Shown one piece after another: positions 54,310 through 64,000 of a DNA stretch of 64,000 nucleotides. Each line of letters begins with the position of its first letter. The stretch's first letter is position 1. The notes below the pieces were generated by a model. The model worked only from the letters and a program-made list of their open reading frames with translations. It was not told where the DNA came from and ran no database searches. The DNA is from Anaeramoeba flamelloides. Lineage: Eukaryota; Metamonada; Anaeramoebidae. Both the position numbers and the translations under genes were made by a program. Location: NCBI GenBank assembly GCA_027625915.1, contig JANTQA010000008.1, positions 2,497,001 to 2,561,000 on the forward strand, read 5' to 3'.

Positions 54310-54352
<43 letters not shown>

Positions 54353-56478
54353 CTTTTCATACGTTTTTTTTTTTTTTCAATATATTTTCTTCTCTTATTA
54401 TTTTTTTTTCTTCTTCTTCTTTTCTTTTCTTCTGAAATTGTATCACTTGATTCATTATATCCCTCTTCAATATTATTATTTTTTGCTTTTCTCTTCTTCC
54501 TTTTCTTTTCTCGTTTAGTTTTTTTCCTCGAAATTCTCCTTTTTTTTCTATTCCTTTTCTTGCTTTTCTTCTTATCATTATTGTTTTCATGATCCGAATC
54601 CGAATTTGAATCTATATTGAGATCTTTATCCAAACCCAAATTAGAATCAAATTCCGAACCTGAACCAGAATTGGAATTGGAATCAGAATTGGAATCGGAA
54701 TCGGAATCGGAATCGGAATTGGAATTGGAACCGGAATCGGAATCGGAATTGGAATGTGAAATATCAATATTATCCGTACTGGTTTCCATATCAGATCTCA
54801 TTTCATTTTCTTCTTCTTTATTTTCTGAAAATTCGCTATCCACGTCTTTTACTTTTAAATCTTGCCCTGCTTCATTATTATCATCTTCATCATTTTCTAT
54901 GGATCCTTCAGCTAAAATTTGAGCCATTATTAGCCAATCACGAGCTAAAATTTTATTTCTTCGAATAATTTCTAAATCAATATTGTCTGAATCGCTTTCG
55001 TCCGTTTCACTCTCACTCTCACTATCGCTCCCTTTCTTTTTCTTCTTCCTCTTTCCTTTCTCTGGTTTTGATCTTTTTGATAATTCCTTTTTTTTGAGAT
55101 TTAATTTCTTTTCAAGAACATCAAAATTTTCAAATTCCTTAATTTGTTGGATTAAAATATACTTTGCAATTTTTTCTGCGATTAAATTTTGACCGAACAA
55201 CATCAAAAATCTGACATAATTCCTTAAAATATTTAAGTTCTTGGGCGCAAGTTGTAGCGCCTTATGGAAACACAGTCTTGAATTTTTCCCCTGCCCGCCA
55301 AGACAATAGGCAGAGGCAAGGTTAGACCAATAGCCGGCTGAGTTCTGAAGGTAGACTGCCCTTCGATAGAAGTCTATAGCCTGGGAAATACGTTTCCGAT
55401 TTTTCCCGTGCGTGGTGTCTGTTAGTAATAAGAGCGCATAGTTGTTTAGGGCCTCTGGGTGCTCGCGGTCGCTTAATAGGACCTTTTGGAACAAAAATTT
55501 GATCTGCTCAACGTCCTCCCAGCGGGAAAGCAAACATGCGCCCAAGTTATTGCAAATGTCTAAATAGCTTGGAAACACCGAGGACGCAGAAGAAAAGACT
55601 TTGATCGCGAGGTCTTCCTTGTGGAGCAGCAAATTGAAGGCGCCCAACAAATTAAAAAATTCATGTGAGTTGCAGACAGAAAATGAATTCTGGAACCGAT
55701 TTGATAATTTCCGAATCAATTCGTCCATAACGGTTTTTAAGATTGGATCGCCTTGAAGAAATAATTCACGAACGACAGGATCCTTTTTTAAAAAGAAATG
55801 ATCTGGCGTATGGAACTTTTTTTTTTTTTTTTTTGTTTCCTGCTTTTCTTTAATTTTCCGTTCGATTTGCTTTTGGAAGACAATGGAATCGATTTGGTTC
55901 AAATTAATTTTCTTTTTGCCATTTTCTTTCCTTTTCCTGAGTTCCAGAAAATACAAGTCCTTGTCATTCATCCGAAAACTGCTTTTGAGAGATGCATTTT
56001 TTAATCTCCTTTCTTTCCCTTTTTCATAGCTTTCAACCTGCTGCTGGCTTTCCAAAGAGACCTTGTTTGCAAACCTTAAGAGCACACAATAGCTCTCCAT
56101 GCATTTAATTTCGGCAAAGGCACGGTTGATCTTTTCTGTGTTGCGGATCGTTTTCTTGCCAGTGCCAGAGAGCCACGCGGCAGCCTTTAGAAATTCCTCT
56201 TCAGATCGCACATAGTCTTCCATGTACAAATAATAGTGCCCTAACAAATTATGAATGGAACTGTTTTTTGGGATGTTCCTTTCAACAGAGAGCAAATGGC
56301 ACTTGATTTTGTGTTGATAGAAATCAAAAAAGTTTTCTTGCTTTGGTTTCTCGATACAGACTTCCCGTAACAAGAAATCATCAAAAATGTTATTTAATAT
56401 AATGTCTTCATTCTGTTTAAAGTCTTCTTCAGTATAAAATTCGTCAGGTTCACTTTCAGTGTCAGACAAGTCATTCAT
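54286..56478 (-). CDS. TPR protein, N-terminal frame with acidic Ser-rich and Lys-rich tail
   Basis: About 730 residues from the ATG at 56478 (MNDLSDTESEPDEFYTEEDF). Another in-frame ATG lies 14 codons upstream at 56520, but the later one begins the acidic, conserved-looking sequence. Helical TPR units span roughly residues 20-140 and 230-450, for example HEFFNLLGAFNLLLHKEDLA, YLDICNNLGACLLSRW, PEALNNYALLLL, SAGYWSNLASAYCLGGQGKN and NLNILRNYVRFLMLFGQN. An acidic Ser-Asp repeat and a very basic Lys/Arg tail follow. The basic tail runs into a 41-base A homopolymer (54312-54352), after which this frame stops at 54286. The remaining TPRs are in the adjacent frame. Family member unknown; a nuclear or scaffold role is only a guess from the charged tail. 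Confidence 0.85.
54312..54352 (-). repeat. 41-base A homopolymer in coding strand
   Basis: Forty-one consecutive T on the plus strand, which is poly-Lys on the coding strand. It lies exactly where the two TPR frames must join. Confidence 0.95.
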
Positions 56479-56520
56479 TAACAATAAGAAATAAGTTATT
56501 TTGTTTTTTGTTAGAAACAA

Positions 56521-57451
56521 AAAGAAGAAAAAATGATTTCAAATCTGAAAAAAGTTTTCATATTTAAAGTGTTTGTAACTCTTTTACTTGGAAATTTTGA
56601 AAACTTTATTGTTATTATTCCATTTATTACAGTCAATGGTTGATATTTTTGTAAAAAGTTTTGTTTTACGAGTCTTTTCCGATAAGAAAAAATGTTTTGT
56701 TCAATTTCTGAATTCTTAATTCCTCGATTTAATGAAAAAAACAAAGATCTCGATAAAAGCACTTGAAACTAAACCTTTTTAAAATTTAAATTTACCCCCT
56801 CTTTGTTGTCTTCAGAGATAATATTTATATTTTTTAATTGGATTTTTAAAATATCCAAATTGATTTTTTTTTTTTTGTACATTGTTAAAAAGAAGTATTT
56901 TTTTTTCACTTGATCAAATCTTTTGAAGACCGTAACCTATTTTTATTGTGAGTTTTGTATGTTCGCAAGAAAAAGATGTTCCTGGGATCTGTTTGTGAAT
57001 ATAAATTCAAATAATTTTTGGTTAAACTTAAGAACTACATTTCCAATTGAAAATCGGTGTTCTGTGTATTCTAATTAGTATTCAGCTGTTGGTAAATTTC
57101 ACAAATTTTTGTCCAGTTAGATCGATGAAGTAAAAAGTGAAATATTTTTCCTTAAATTTTGTTTATATTTTTCGCCTTAAAAGTTTTATGGCTGTCTTTG
57201 GGTATCAGTCTTTTTTTTTTTTGAAAGGAATTAAAAATTTATTGAAATCAGAATTTTTTTTTAATTCTGAACATTTGTAAACAATCTTATAATTTCTTTC
57301 TCAATAATATTGAAAATATTATACAAAAGTGTAGTATTTTAATTTTTATCTATCAAAGAATATATTAATTCTTTAGAATTATTTTTATGCATAAATTGTT
57401 AATATATAATAAAGACAAATTTTACTACTTTTCGAATCAGCAAATATTATA
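56521..57451. other. upstream region of the TPR gene
   Basis: Contains no recognised gene. The 83-codon minus frame at 56511-56762 overlaps the TPR start and looks like 5' flanking sequence. Confidence 0.45.
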
Positions 57452-57995
57452 AACCCGATTTCAATAATAGTAGCCTCAACCAAAAATGAAAAATTCACTT
57501 TATTTTTAAAAATCAGCCAAACTTAGATTGTTTGGAAATCTGGTAAATAATAAGCTTCATATAAGATTTTATAATAATAAAAGAAAACCCTGAAAGAAAC
57601 ATAAATTTCAAGAAATAAAATGTTTTTTCATAATTTTGGGATCATTTCATTGGAGTGTCTTGTACAAATTTCTTAATTTCTATGGAAATTAAAATTGCTG
57701 ACAATAAGATTTTTAATTTATAAATGTATGAATTTTGAAAGAAAATTCAAAGTCTAACTTTTCTGTATGTTAATTCGGAGTTTCAAATATTTTTTTTTTT
57801 TTCAAAGTTAAATTTTTAGTTTTAAAAAAAATAGAAAAGAAAAGAAGAAGAAAAAAAAAATAACTATCACAAAATGAGAAATAATGATTTTGATCTAAAA
57901 ATTGAAATTTTAGTTTTGGAATAATATTGAATTAAAATCAGAAAATATGTTGTATTTCTTTGATAAAACTGGGTAACTTTGACTGAAAAAGAGTT
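57452..57995. mobile_element. MITE, family 2, copy B (544 bp, decayed)
   Basis: Aligns over its whole length and in the same orientation with 61400-61953, but with many differences. For example, the GGGGCCCAG of the ends has decayed. The right terminus TTTGACTGAAAAAGAGTT is intact. TA flanks lie at 57450-57451 and 57996-57997. Confidence 0.75.
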
Positions 57996-59075
57996 TAGAT
58001 TTCAATATATATTAATCAAAATATTGAGAAAAAATGAAAGAAAAAAATTTTGCAAACTTTTTTTATTCAAAACAGGGTAAGGACAAGTTGAATTTAGATT
58101 GACAATAATACAAGGATACTAATGATTTTTAAATAATAAGATACTGTTTTACTTTTTTCTTTCTCATAAAAATATATTCAGATTACATCTTTTGGAAAAT
58201 TTTTTTAGATATAAAATAAGAAAAAAATCACCTATTTTCACACCTAAAAATATAATATAAAATTATGATCTAAAATATTTATATTTTTTAGTTGAATGAT
58301 GTCTTATAAATAAACTATTAAAAAATTATTAAGAATCGATTTCTAACCGATAAGAACTCTCCTTTTTTAAAAAGGTTTTTTTTAAATTAAGTTTGATTGA
58401 TATTGTTAAATAATTTTCCCCTACTTTTTTGGAAAATATTTTTTAATAAATTTGTTATAAAATTGTTTTATGATTAAATTAATATCCTCAATTGTGATAT
58501 ATGTATATATAAATTCGCTGCTCGTCTAAGGTTATGTCCATCTATTGAAAAGATAAAATGAATAAATAAAATTGTTAAGCAATTGTATTTTTATTGTTAT
58601 CGATGGGTAATCATAATATTTTACAATAAAAAATTCCAATCTTTATAAATGTTTTGGTGTTAAAATTCTGGGATGGAACAATTAAAATGAATATTTTTTT
58701 ATCAAAAATACAGTTTTTTTAATTTTTATTTTTTTTTTCTTTTGTATAAGACTATTAACAACAAAATACTGATAAAGTGTTCCCAAAATATTTGTGGGAA
58801 AATTATTCAATTTCATTGAAAAGTTTGGAAATAGTAACGAATTACCCAATATAATAAATATCGAAAGGATATAATAACTTTTATTTTATAAATTTTATGG
58901 ACTTTTATTTTATATTGTGAAAACATAACAAAAATTATTCAATTTCCCAATACTACGTTTGTCAAAAGGACCTACAGACTTATTTTGCAACACTTTTTTG
59001 ATATTCTATTATTTATAATAAAAAATATGAAAAAATTTTCTCTTCAATATACTGATTTTTCTTTGAGAACTCTAT
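57996..59075. other. intergenic, no gene seen
   Basis: A+T-rich spacer of about 1 kb between two MITEs. No open frame, RNA gene or repeat stands out. Confidence 0.45.
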
Positions 59076-59297
59076 TATTTGTTGAATAATAAATCCAACA
59101 AAATTTTCATTCAGATTTCCGAAAATATATTTTAAATCATGTTACTATTTGAAATGTATTAGTTTACTAAATCAGTTTAAATTATTAATAGATCTTATAT
59201 TAAAATTGGGGACTTTGATAAATTTATAATTCTTGTCTTGTGATTATTATTTGAAAGCCAAATGAAACTTTTGATCTTTTTGTTTTACAATTAATAG
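59076..59297. mobile_element. MITE, family 3, copy 3 (about 220 bp)
   Basis: The right end, inverted, reads CTATTAATTGTAAAACAAAA and is followed by AGATCAAAAGTTTCATTTGG. The left side has TTATTTGTTGAATAAT and CAAAATTTTCATTCAGATTT. It matches the ends of 1981-2375 and 34322-34540. Sequence just beyond it (59357-59395) also resembles the interior of copy 1, so the locus may be rearranged. Confidence 0.6.
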
Positions 59298-59609
59298 TAT
59301 TATCAAAAAATAGATTCTAATTCAAGGACTCTGAATGAAAAAGGAAATTCTTGTTAATAAAGTGAAAAATTTTCCCATTTAGAAATCAAATATCAGAATG
59401 TGAAAGATGTATTTTTGACCACTTATCATCATACACACAATAGTTAATACTTATTAACAATTTATTTTGGATATTAGGAATTTGTTAGGCAAAGGTATCC
59501 TTAAAGAAGATGAACAAGTATATTAAATTAAATTGGAAATATTATTTTTAATCTCAACCCCCAATAAGAACTTTCATTTTTTTTCACAAAGTTTTTTTTT
59601 CATAAAGCA
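59298..59609. other. upstream region of the NAA38-like gene
   Basis: Short A+T-rich upstream stretch. The left part contains sequence similar to the family 3 interior. No promoter motif is evident. Confidence 0.4.
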
Positions 59610-60090
59610 ATGTCAAAAGAAAATACCAAAGAAAAAGAAACAAGTCAAATCAGTCAAACAGAAGAAATAAATAAAAGTAATTTTGCTTTGTCCACAAACA
59701 CAATGTCTTTTTGTGTATCTTTTAATTGGAACTTTTACTTTAATAATTGATCTTTTTTTATTCTTATCCCTTTCTTTTTTTTTTGCTACACTGTTCACAA
59801 AAAAAATAAAAAAAGGTAAAGAAACAAAACAAGAAAGCGAATCAGAAAATTTAAAAAAAGCACGAAAATTGATTGGATCAATTCATAGAATTAAAGTCAA
59901 AGACGGAAGAGAATTTGTAGGTCATTTAGATTGTTTTGATCAACAAGGAAACATTGTGCTTAGTAGCTCAATTGAACAGACAATTTTGAATGGCGAAGCT
60001 TTAAGAAGAAGAATTGGTACAATTACAATTGGGTATACTCAGATTGTAGAAATTTTCAAATACAAAAACAAAAAGGAAAATGATCTCTAA
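59610..60090 (+). CDS. Sm-like protein resembling NAA38/LSMD1, 2 exons, 113 aa
   Basis: Exons 59610-59676 and 59816-60090, joined in phase 1 across a 139-base intron with donor GTAATT; the acceptor follows an A-run rather than a pyrimidine tract. The protein has a charged N-terminal extension of about 40 residues, then one Sm fold. Sm1 is LIGSIHRIKVKDGREFVGHL with CFDQQGNIVLSS, and Sm2 is RRIGTITIGYTQIVEIF. In NAA38, the auxiliary subunit of the NatC N-terminal acetyltransferase, the second motif also reads like RxxGxxxIPxxHIVxI and lacks the RG of canonical Sm2. NAA38 is therefore preferred over an LSm2-8 splicing protein, though another LSm protein is possible. Confidence 0.82.
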
Positions 60091-61399
60091 ACAAAAATAA
60101 CAATCAATATTTTGTTCTTTTGTTTTTTTTTTTTTCTTTTGATTTTTAAAAACAATAAAACAAAAATCCATTCGAAAGAAATCTATGATTAGTTTTCAAA
60201 AGATAAAAAATTTAAATTAATTCGTCTTGTTTAAATGATTGTACTTTTACCAAAGGTTTAAGTTTTTGGTTTTTCAAACAAAAAGTTGTCCTTATCTTTT
60301 ATTATTCCTTATAAAGGTTTATTCAAGTCTTTTTGATTTGCTTTTTTTTTCTTTTTTTTTTTATTGGCAATTTATAGATTTGTTCTGTTTTAAACTTTAT
60401 TCCTAGGTAACAACAGTTTTTTCGTTTCACTGTTAGAACAAAACTTTTCATCGTGTTACTAATTTTGTTGATTTTTGAAGAAAAATTCCGCTATTTCAAC
60501 CTTACCTAAAAATTTAGAAGAAGAAAAAATTGAATGTCTTTTATAAAATTGTCTTTAATGGAATAGAAAACTCAATTTTTCTCAGATCATAAGATAAAAA
60601 ATTCAATTTCTCTTACTTCCTTTGAGTTATTTTTTTTGTATTAAAAAACAAAATTTAAATTTCAAAAAAAAAAGACCATTGCAATTTGAAAGTTTTTTTT
60701 GATAATTGTTTTTAAATTGTTCAAACTTGTGATTTTTGGAATTTTGAAAATTGAAGATCGGAATTAATGTAATTTTTTTATGAATTTTTTTGTAAAGCAA
60801 CAAAACCAACTAATTGATAACTTTGATTTTTTTTTAGGAGATTTTTTATTGTACAGTTTATCATACCTTAAAGAATCATTTAATGTTTGCCATGTAGAAT
60901 AAGATTTTATAATAGATAATCAATTTCTATACCTAATAGATTTTTGGACTATGACTGGGAAGGTTGTATGCTTTATCATACACTCTCATAACCATTTTCG
61001 TGGTTTATTATATTTGAAGAATTTTTTATAATAGAAAATTAATTTTTATAACTTTCAGATTTCCATAGTAAGTTAGATGGGTATGTAAAGTTTGTAACTT
61101 AGAAAATAGATATGATAATATTGAAAAAAAATAAAATTCAGAAAAAATCATTCATTTCTGATTAATTTTTCATTTCCCAAATTACTTTCCAAGATCTATA
61201 TTGGAATTCATTATTTTCATTTTTTTTTTTTTTTTTAACCTAGGATCTTTTTAGTGTATGGGTAAGAAAGTAATAGTTGTATTTACTTTTCCATTCTGGA
61301 AGGGGGCAATATTTAATAAATTTTAAATTAAATATTAGATTATAATTGAAGTTAATTGGAATTCTATATCTCTTTTGAGATAAGATATTACTATAACTA
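60091..61399. other. intergenic, with a diverged tandem duplication
   Basis: Downstream of the NAA38-like gene. Around 60850-61095 two direct units of about 120 bases share TTATCATAC, TTTTATAATAGA and ATAGATTTTTGGACTATG-like blocks with many differences. No gene is visible. Confidence 0.45.
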
Positions 61400-61953
61400 A
61401 ACTCCATTTCACTCAAAGGGGCCCAGCCAAAAATGAAAAAGTCACTTTATTTTTAAGAATCAACCAAACTTAGATTGTTTAGAAATACGAGAAATAATAA
61501 ACTTCATATAAGAGTCCATAATTATAAAAGAAACCCCTGAACAAACCATAAATTTCAAAAAAAAAAAAAATGTTAAAAATTTTTTGGGCCCCATTCATTG
61601 GAACATCTCGTGCAAAATTCTCAATTTCTTTAGGAAATTAAAATCGTTGATAATACAATTTTTTACTTGTAAATGTATGAATTTTAAAAGAATATACAAA
61701 GCTTAACTTTTCTTAATGTTTATTTCGTTTTTCAAACATTTTTTTTTTCAAAGTTAAATTTTTATAAAAAAAATAAAAAAAAAAAAAAAAAGCAAAAAGC
61801 AAAAAACAAAAAAAAACAAAATTTTACAAAATGAGAAAAAATGATTTTGATCTAAAAATTGAAAATTTTAGTTTGATAAGAGTAATGAATTAAACTCATA
61901 GAATGTCTTCCATTTCTTCAATAAAACTGGGCCCCTTTGACTGAAAAAGAGTT
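61400..61953. mobile_element. MITE, family 2, copy C (554 bp)
   Basis: The termini are AACTCCATTTCACTCAAAGG and, inverted, AACTCTTTTTCAGTCAAAGG, followed by GGCCCAG. TA duplications lie at 61398-61399 and 61954-61955. It is nearly identical to 36288-36833 in reverse orientation, differing mainly by a few substitutions and A-run lengths. Confidence 0.88.
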
Positions 61954-64000
61954 TATTTCGTACTTTCAATTTTTTACAAAAAAATAAAAAAAAAACATTA
62001 ATACTAATAGAAGTAATATATGGATATCAGAATGTGATTAGAACTTTCTAGGTTGAAATATATCATTTTTTTTTATCAAAAACAAAATATAGTGACAACT
62101 AGTCTTTGATTCGATTTTCAAAAATGATCATTTTTTTTGGATAGATAAAAATAATAAATTGATTTTCAAGTTTTCAGAAATTTTTCAATTGTTCAGTAAT
62201 TATGAGTATTAATTTTATGTTATTTTTGATAAAATTTTGATATTTTTCAAATTTTAAAATAAAAAATTTGGATAAATTTTTTACCTCGATTTTAAAAAAA
62301 ATAGATATTTTAAGAAAAACAATTTATAAAAAATCTTATTAAAATTAATAAAAATAAATAATTACATTAAATGTTAATCTAATATTAAAGAATAACAGAT
62401 TTAATGGTAATCTTTTGATAAAAATATCTCTAAAATAAATTATGATATAATTTGAGTAAAATTAATTATTATTAATAAAAAATTTGTAAAAACTTTATGA
62501 AAATTTCTTTTTGTGTGAGCTCATCCATTTGTTACTAAATAAATTTCATTCAAATTATTTTCAAATTATTATTAAAAACAGATATAATTAATCTATTTGT
62601 AATATATATTGTCGTTCTAAATAAACCATGAAATTCGATAGATATAGAAATTGGTTTTTTTGTCTCTGTTAGAAACAAATAAAAAATTTTCGGGAAAACA
62701 TTATATCATAATTTTATCATGTGTCATAGGGTTTAAACAAAATTTAAGGTAGATTAAAAATTACAAATTAAGGCACAAAATTCGAATTCTAGTAAAATTA
62801 ATTGAGTAGCATAAAATTCCAAAAAATGTGCTTTAAATTGAGCTTTTTTTGTGTCCAAAATTTCATTGATAATTTGTGTCTTAAAAGTGGAACTGACTGT
62901 ACAAAAAAAATCAAATTTGAAAGGCAGAGATTAAAATCTTGTTACTTTTTCAAAACAATTCAAAAATAACAAATAAAGTTTCCAAAGGTTGGAAGTTTGA
63001 ATTTAATAATCACTTTCAAATGGTCTTGCCTTTGGATTTCAAGATGTTTAGGAATTAAGAATCAACTAAAAATCTGAAAATTTTTAAAAATTATTGTTCA
63101 TTTGGAACGTTTTTAGTAAAAAATTTAAATTTTAATATTTTCTTTATTGGAAATTTTTGTTCTATTATAAAATTTTATGGTTTGTAATAGGGTATCACTA
63201 AACCATAAAATCCTGTCATAAAAAGGAAAGTGAGAGATTGAAAATGAATTGTCTGTTTATCATGGATTTCATAGTAGGGTTGGAGCCGTTGTATATATTT
63301 GTGTGTGTGTAGGGAAATAAACTACAATTCAAAATTTTCGACACAGCTAAAACTTTACAAACAATCACTAAAATACAATTTCATTGAAATTGGAGATAAT
63401 TTTGATTTTTGTAAAATATGAAAATCATTTTTTCATCTTTTAATTTTTTTTTTCATTTCATTGTTTGAATTACATAATTTGCTTTCTTCGATCAAAAATT
63501 TTTTTCAACCATTGATATTAGGTTAAAGCCAAGTTGTTCCAAATAGAAGAACTCAAATAAAATTAGTTGGTAGTATCTAACCATTTGATCGATCAATATT
63601 CCTAATAGAATTTCAACAAATTTACTTATGTATTTTTTTGTTTTGCTCTCTCCAAAATTTTTAACACACCCATGATTTATTAGTATTGATAATTATTTAT
63701 TGTATTGTTTTCTGAGTATTGTAATTTATAAAAAAGTGTTAACATTTCAATTAGTGAATGGTTCTAATTTGGTATTTCTTCTTGAATTGATTAAATAAGT
63801 TTTTTTTTTCACAAATCGAATTTTAGTGTGTTAAAAATTTTGAATTGGGGTTTATATTAAATCTTCTGATAAAAATTCATATTAATAGATTTTTTACTTG
63901 ATAAATAAAATCATATAATTAATTTGGAAATTATATTATTTTATCTTATAAAATTCAATATTGAAATAAATTTCAAAAAAAGTTATCAAATTGGATATAA
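61954..64000. other. intergenic to window end, no gene seen
   Basis: Two kilobases of A+T-rich sequence with no frame over 60 codons, no domain and no recognisable mobile element. A short TG run lies at about 63300-63312. Confidence 0.5.

Overview
The window looks like nuclear DNA of an amoeboid protist. It is extremely A+T-rich and carries GT-AG introns, poly-Gln, poly-Asn and Asp/Glu runs, a trimeric G-protein alpha subunit, a TRiC subunit and a giant BEACH protein. The mixture of short introns (about 70-250 bp) with several of 1-3.7 kb fits Anaeramoeba-like genomes better than Dictyostelium, whose introns are short. This assignment is an inference. No rRNA, tRNA, CRISPR or retroelement coding region was recognised.

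Layout of genes. (+) 5.4-9.3 kb: a poly-Gln coiled-coil protein whose 5' exon was not found. (+) 10.8-19.8 kb: an armadillo/HEAT-like protein reconstructed here from seven exons, with a possible early-ending splice form. (+) 22.1-25.9 kb: CCT8, four exons, complete, 547 aa. (-) 34.9-28.2 kb: G-protein alpha subunit, five exons found, first exon missing. (-) 49.6-38.7 kb: a BEACH protein of about 3,650 residues, present as two abutting frames. (-) 56.5-53.5 kb: a TPR protein, again as two abutting frames. (+) 59.6-60.1 kb: a small two-exon Sm-like protein resembling NAA38. The genes have unrelated housekeeping and signalling roles (protein folding, G-protein signalling, membrane traffic, N-terminal acetylation). 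They do not form an evident pathway.

Between and inside the genes is an unusually dense population of short non-coding elements with terminal inverted repeats and TA duplications, typical of Tc1/mariner-type MITEs. At least four families are visible, with two or three copies each in several cases. One MITE sits inside another dispersed repeat whose second copy shows the uninterrupted site. A separate class consists of short hairpins, some in tandem arrays, often bordered by CCGTTAG/CTAACGG. I cannot assign these hairpins to a known family, and they are the most novel-looking item here.

The two split genes each change frame exactly at an A-homopolymer that encodes lysine. This is either an assembly or sequencing artefact or slippage during expression. 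No transposase gene and no evident new enzyme system was found.
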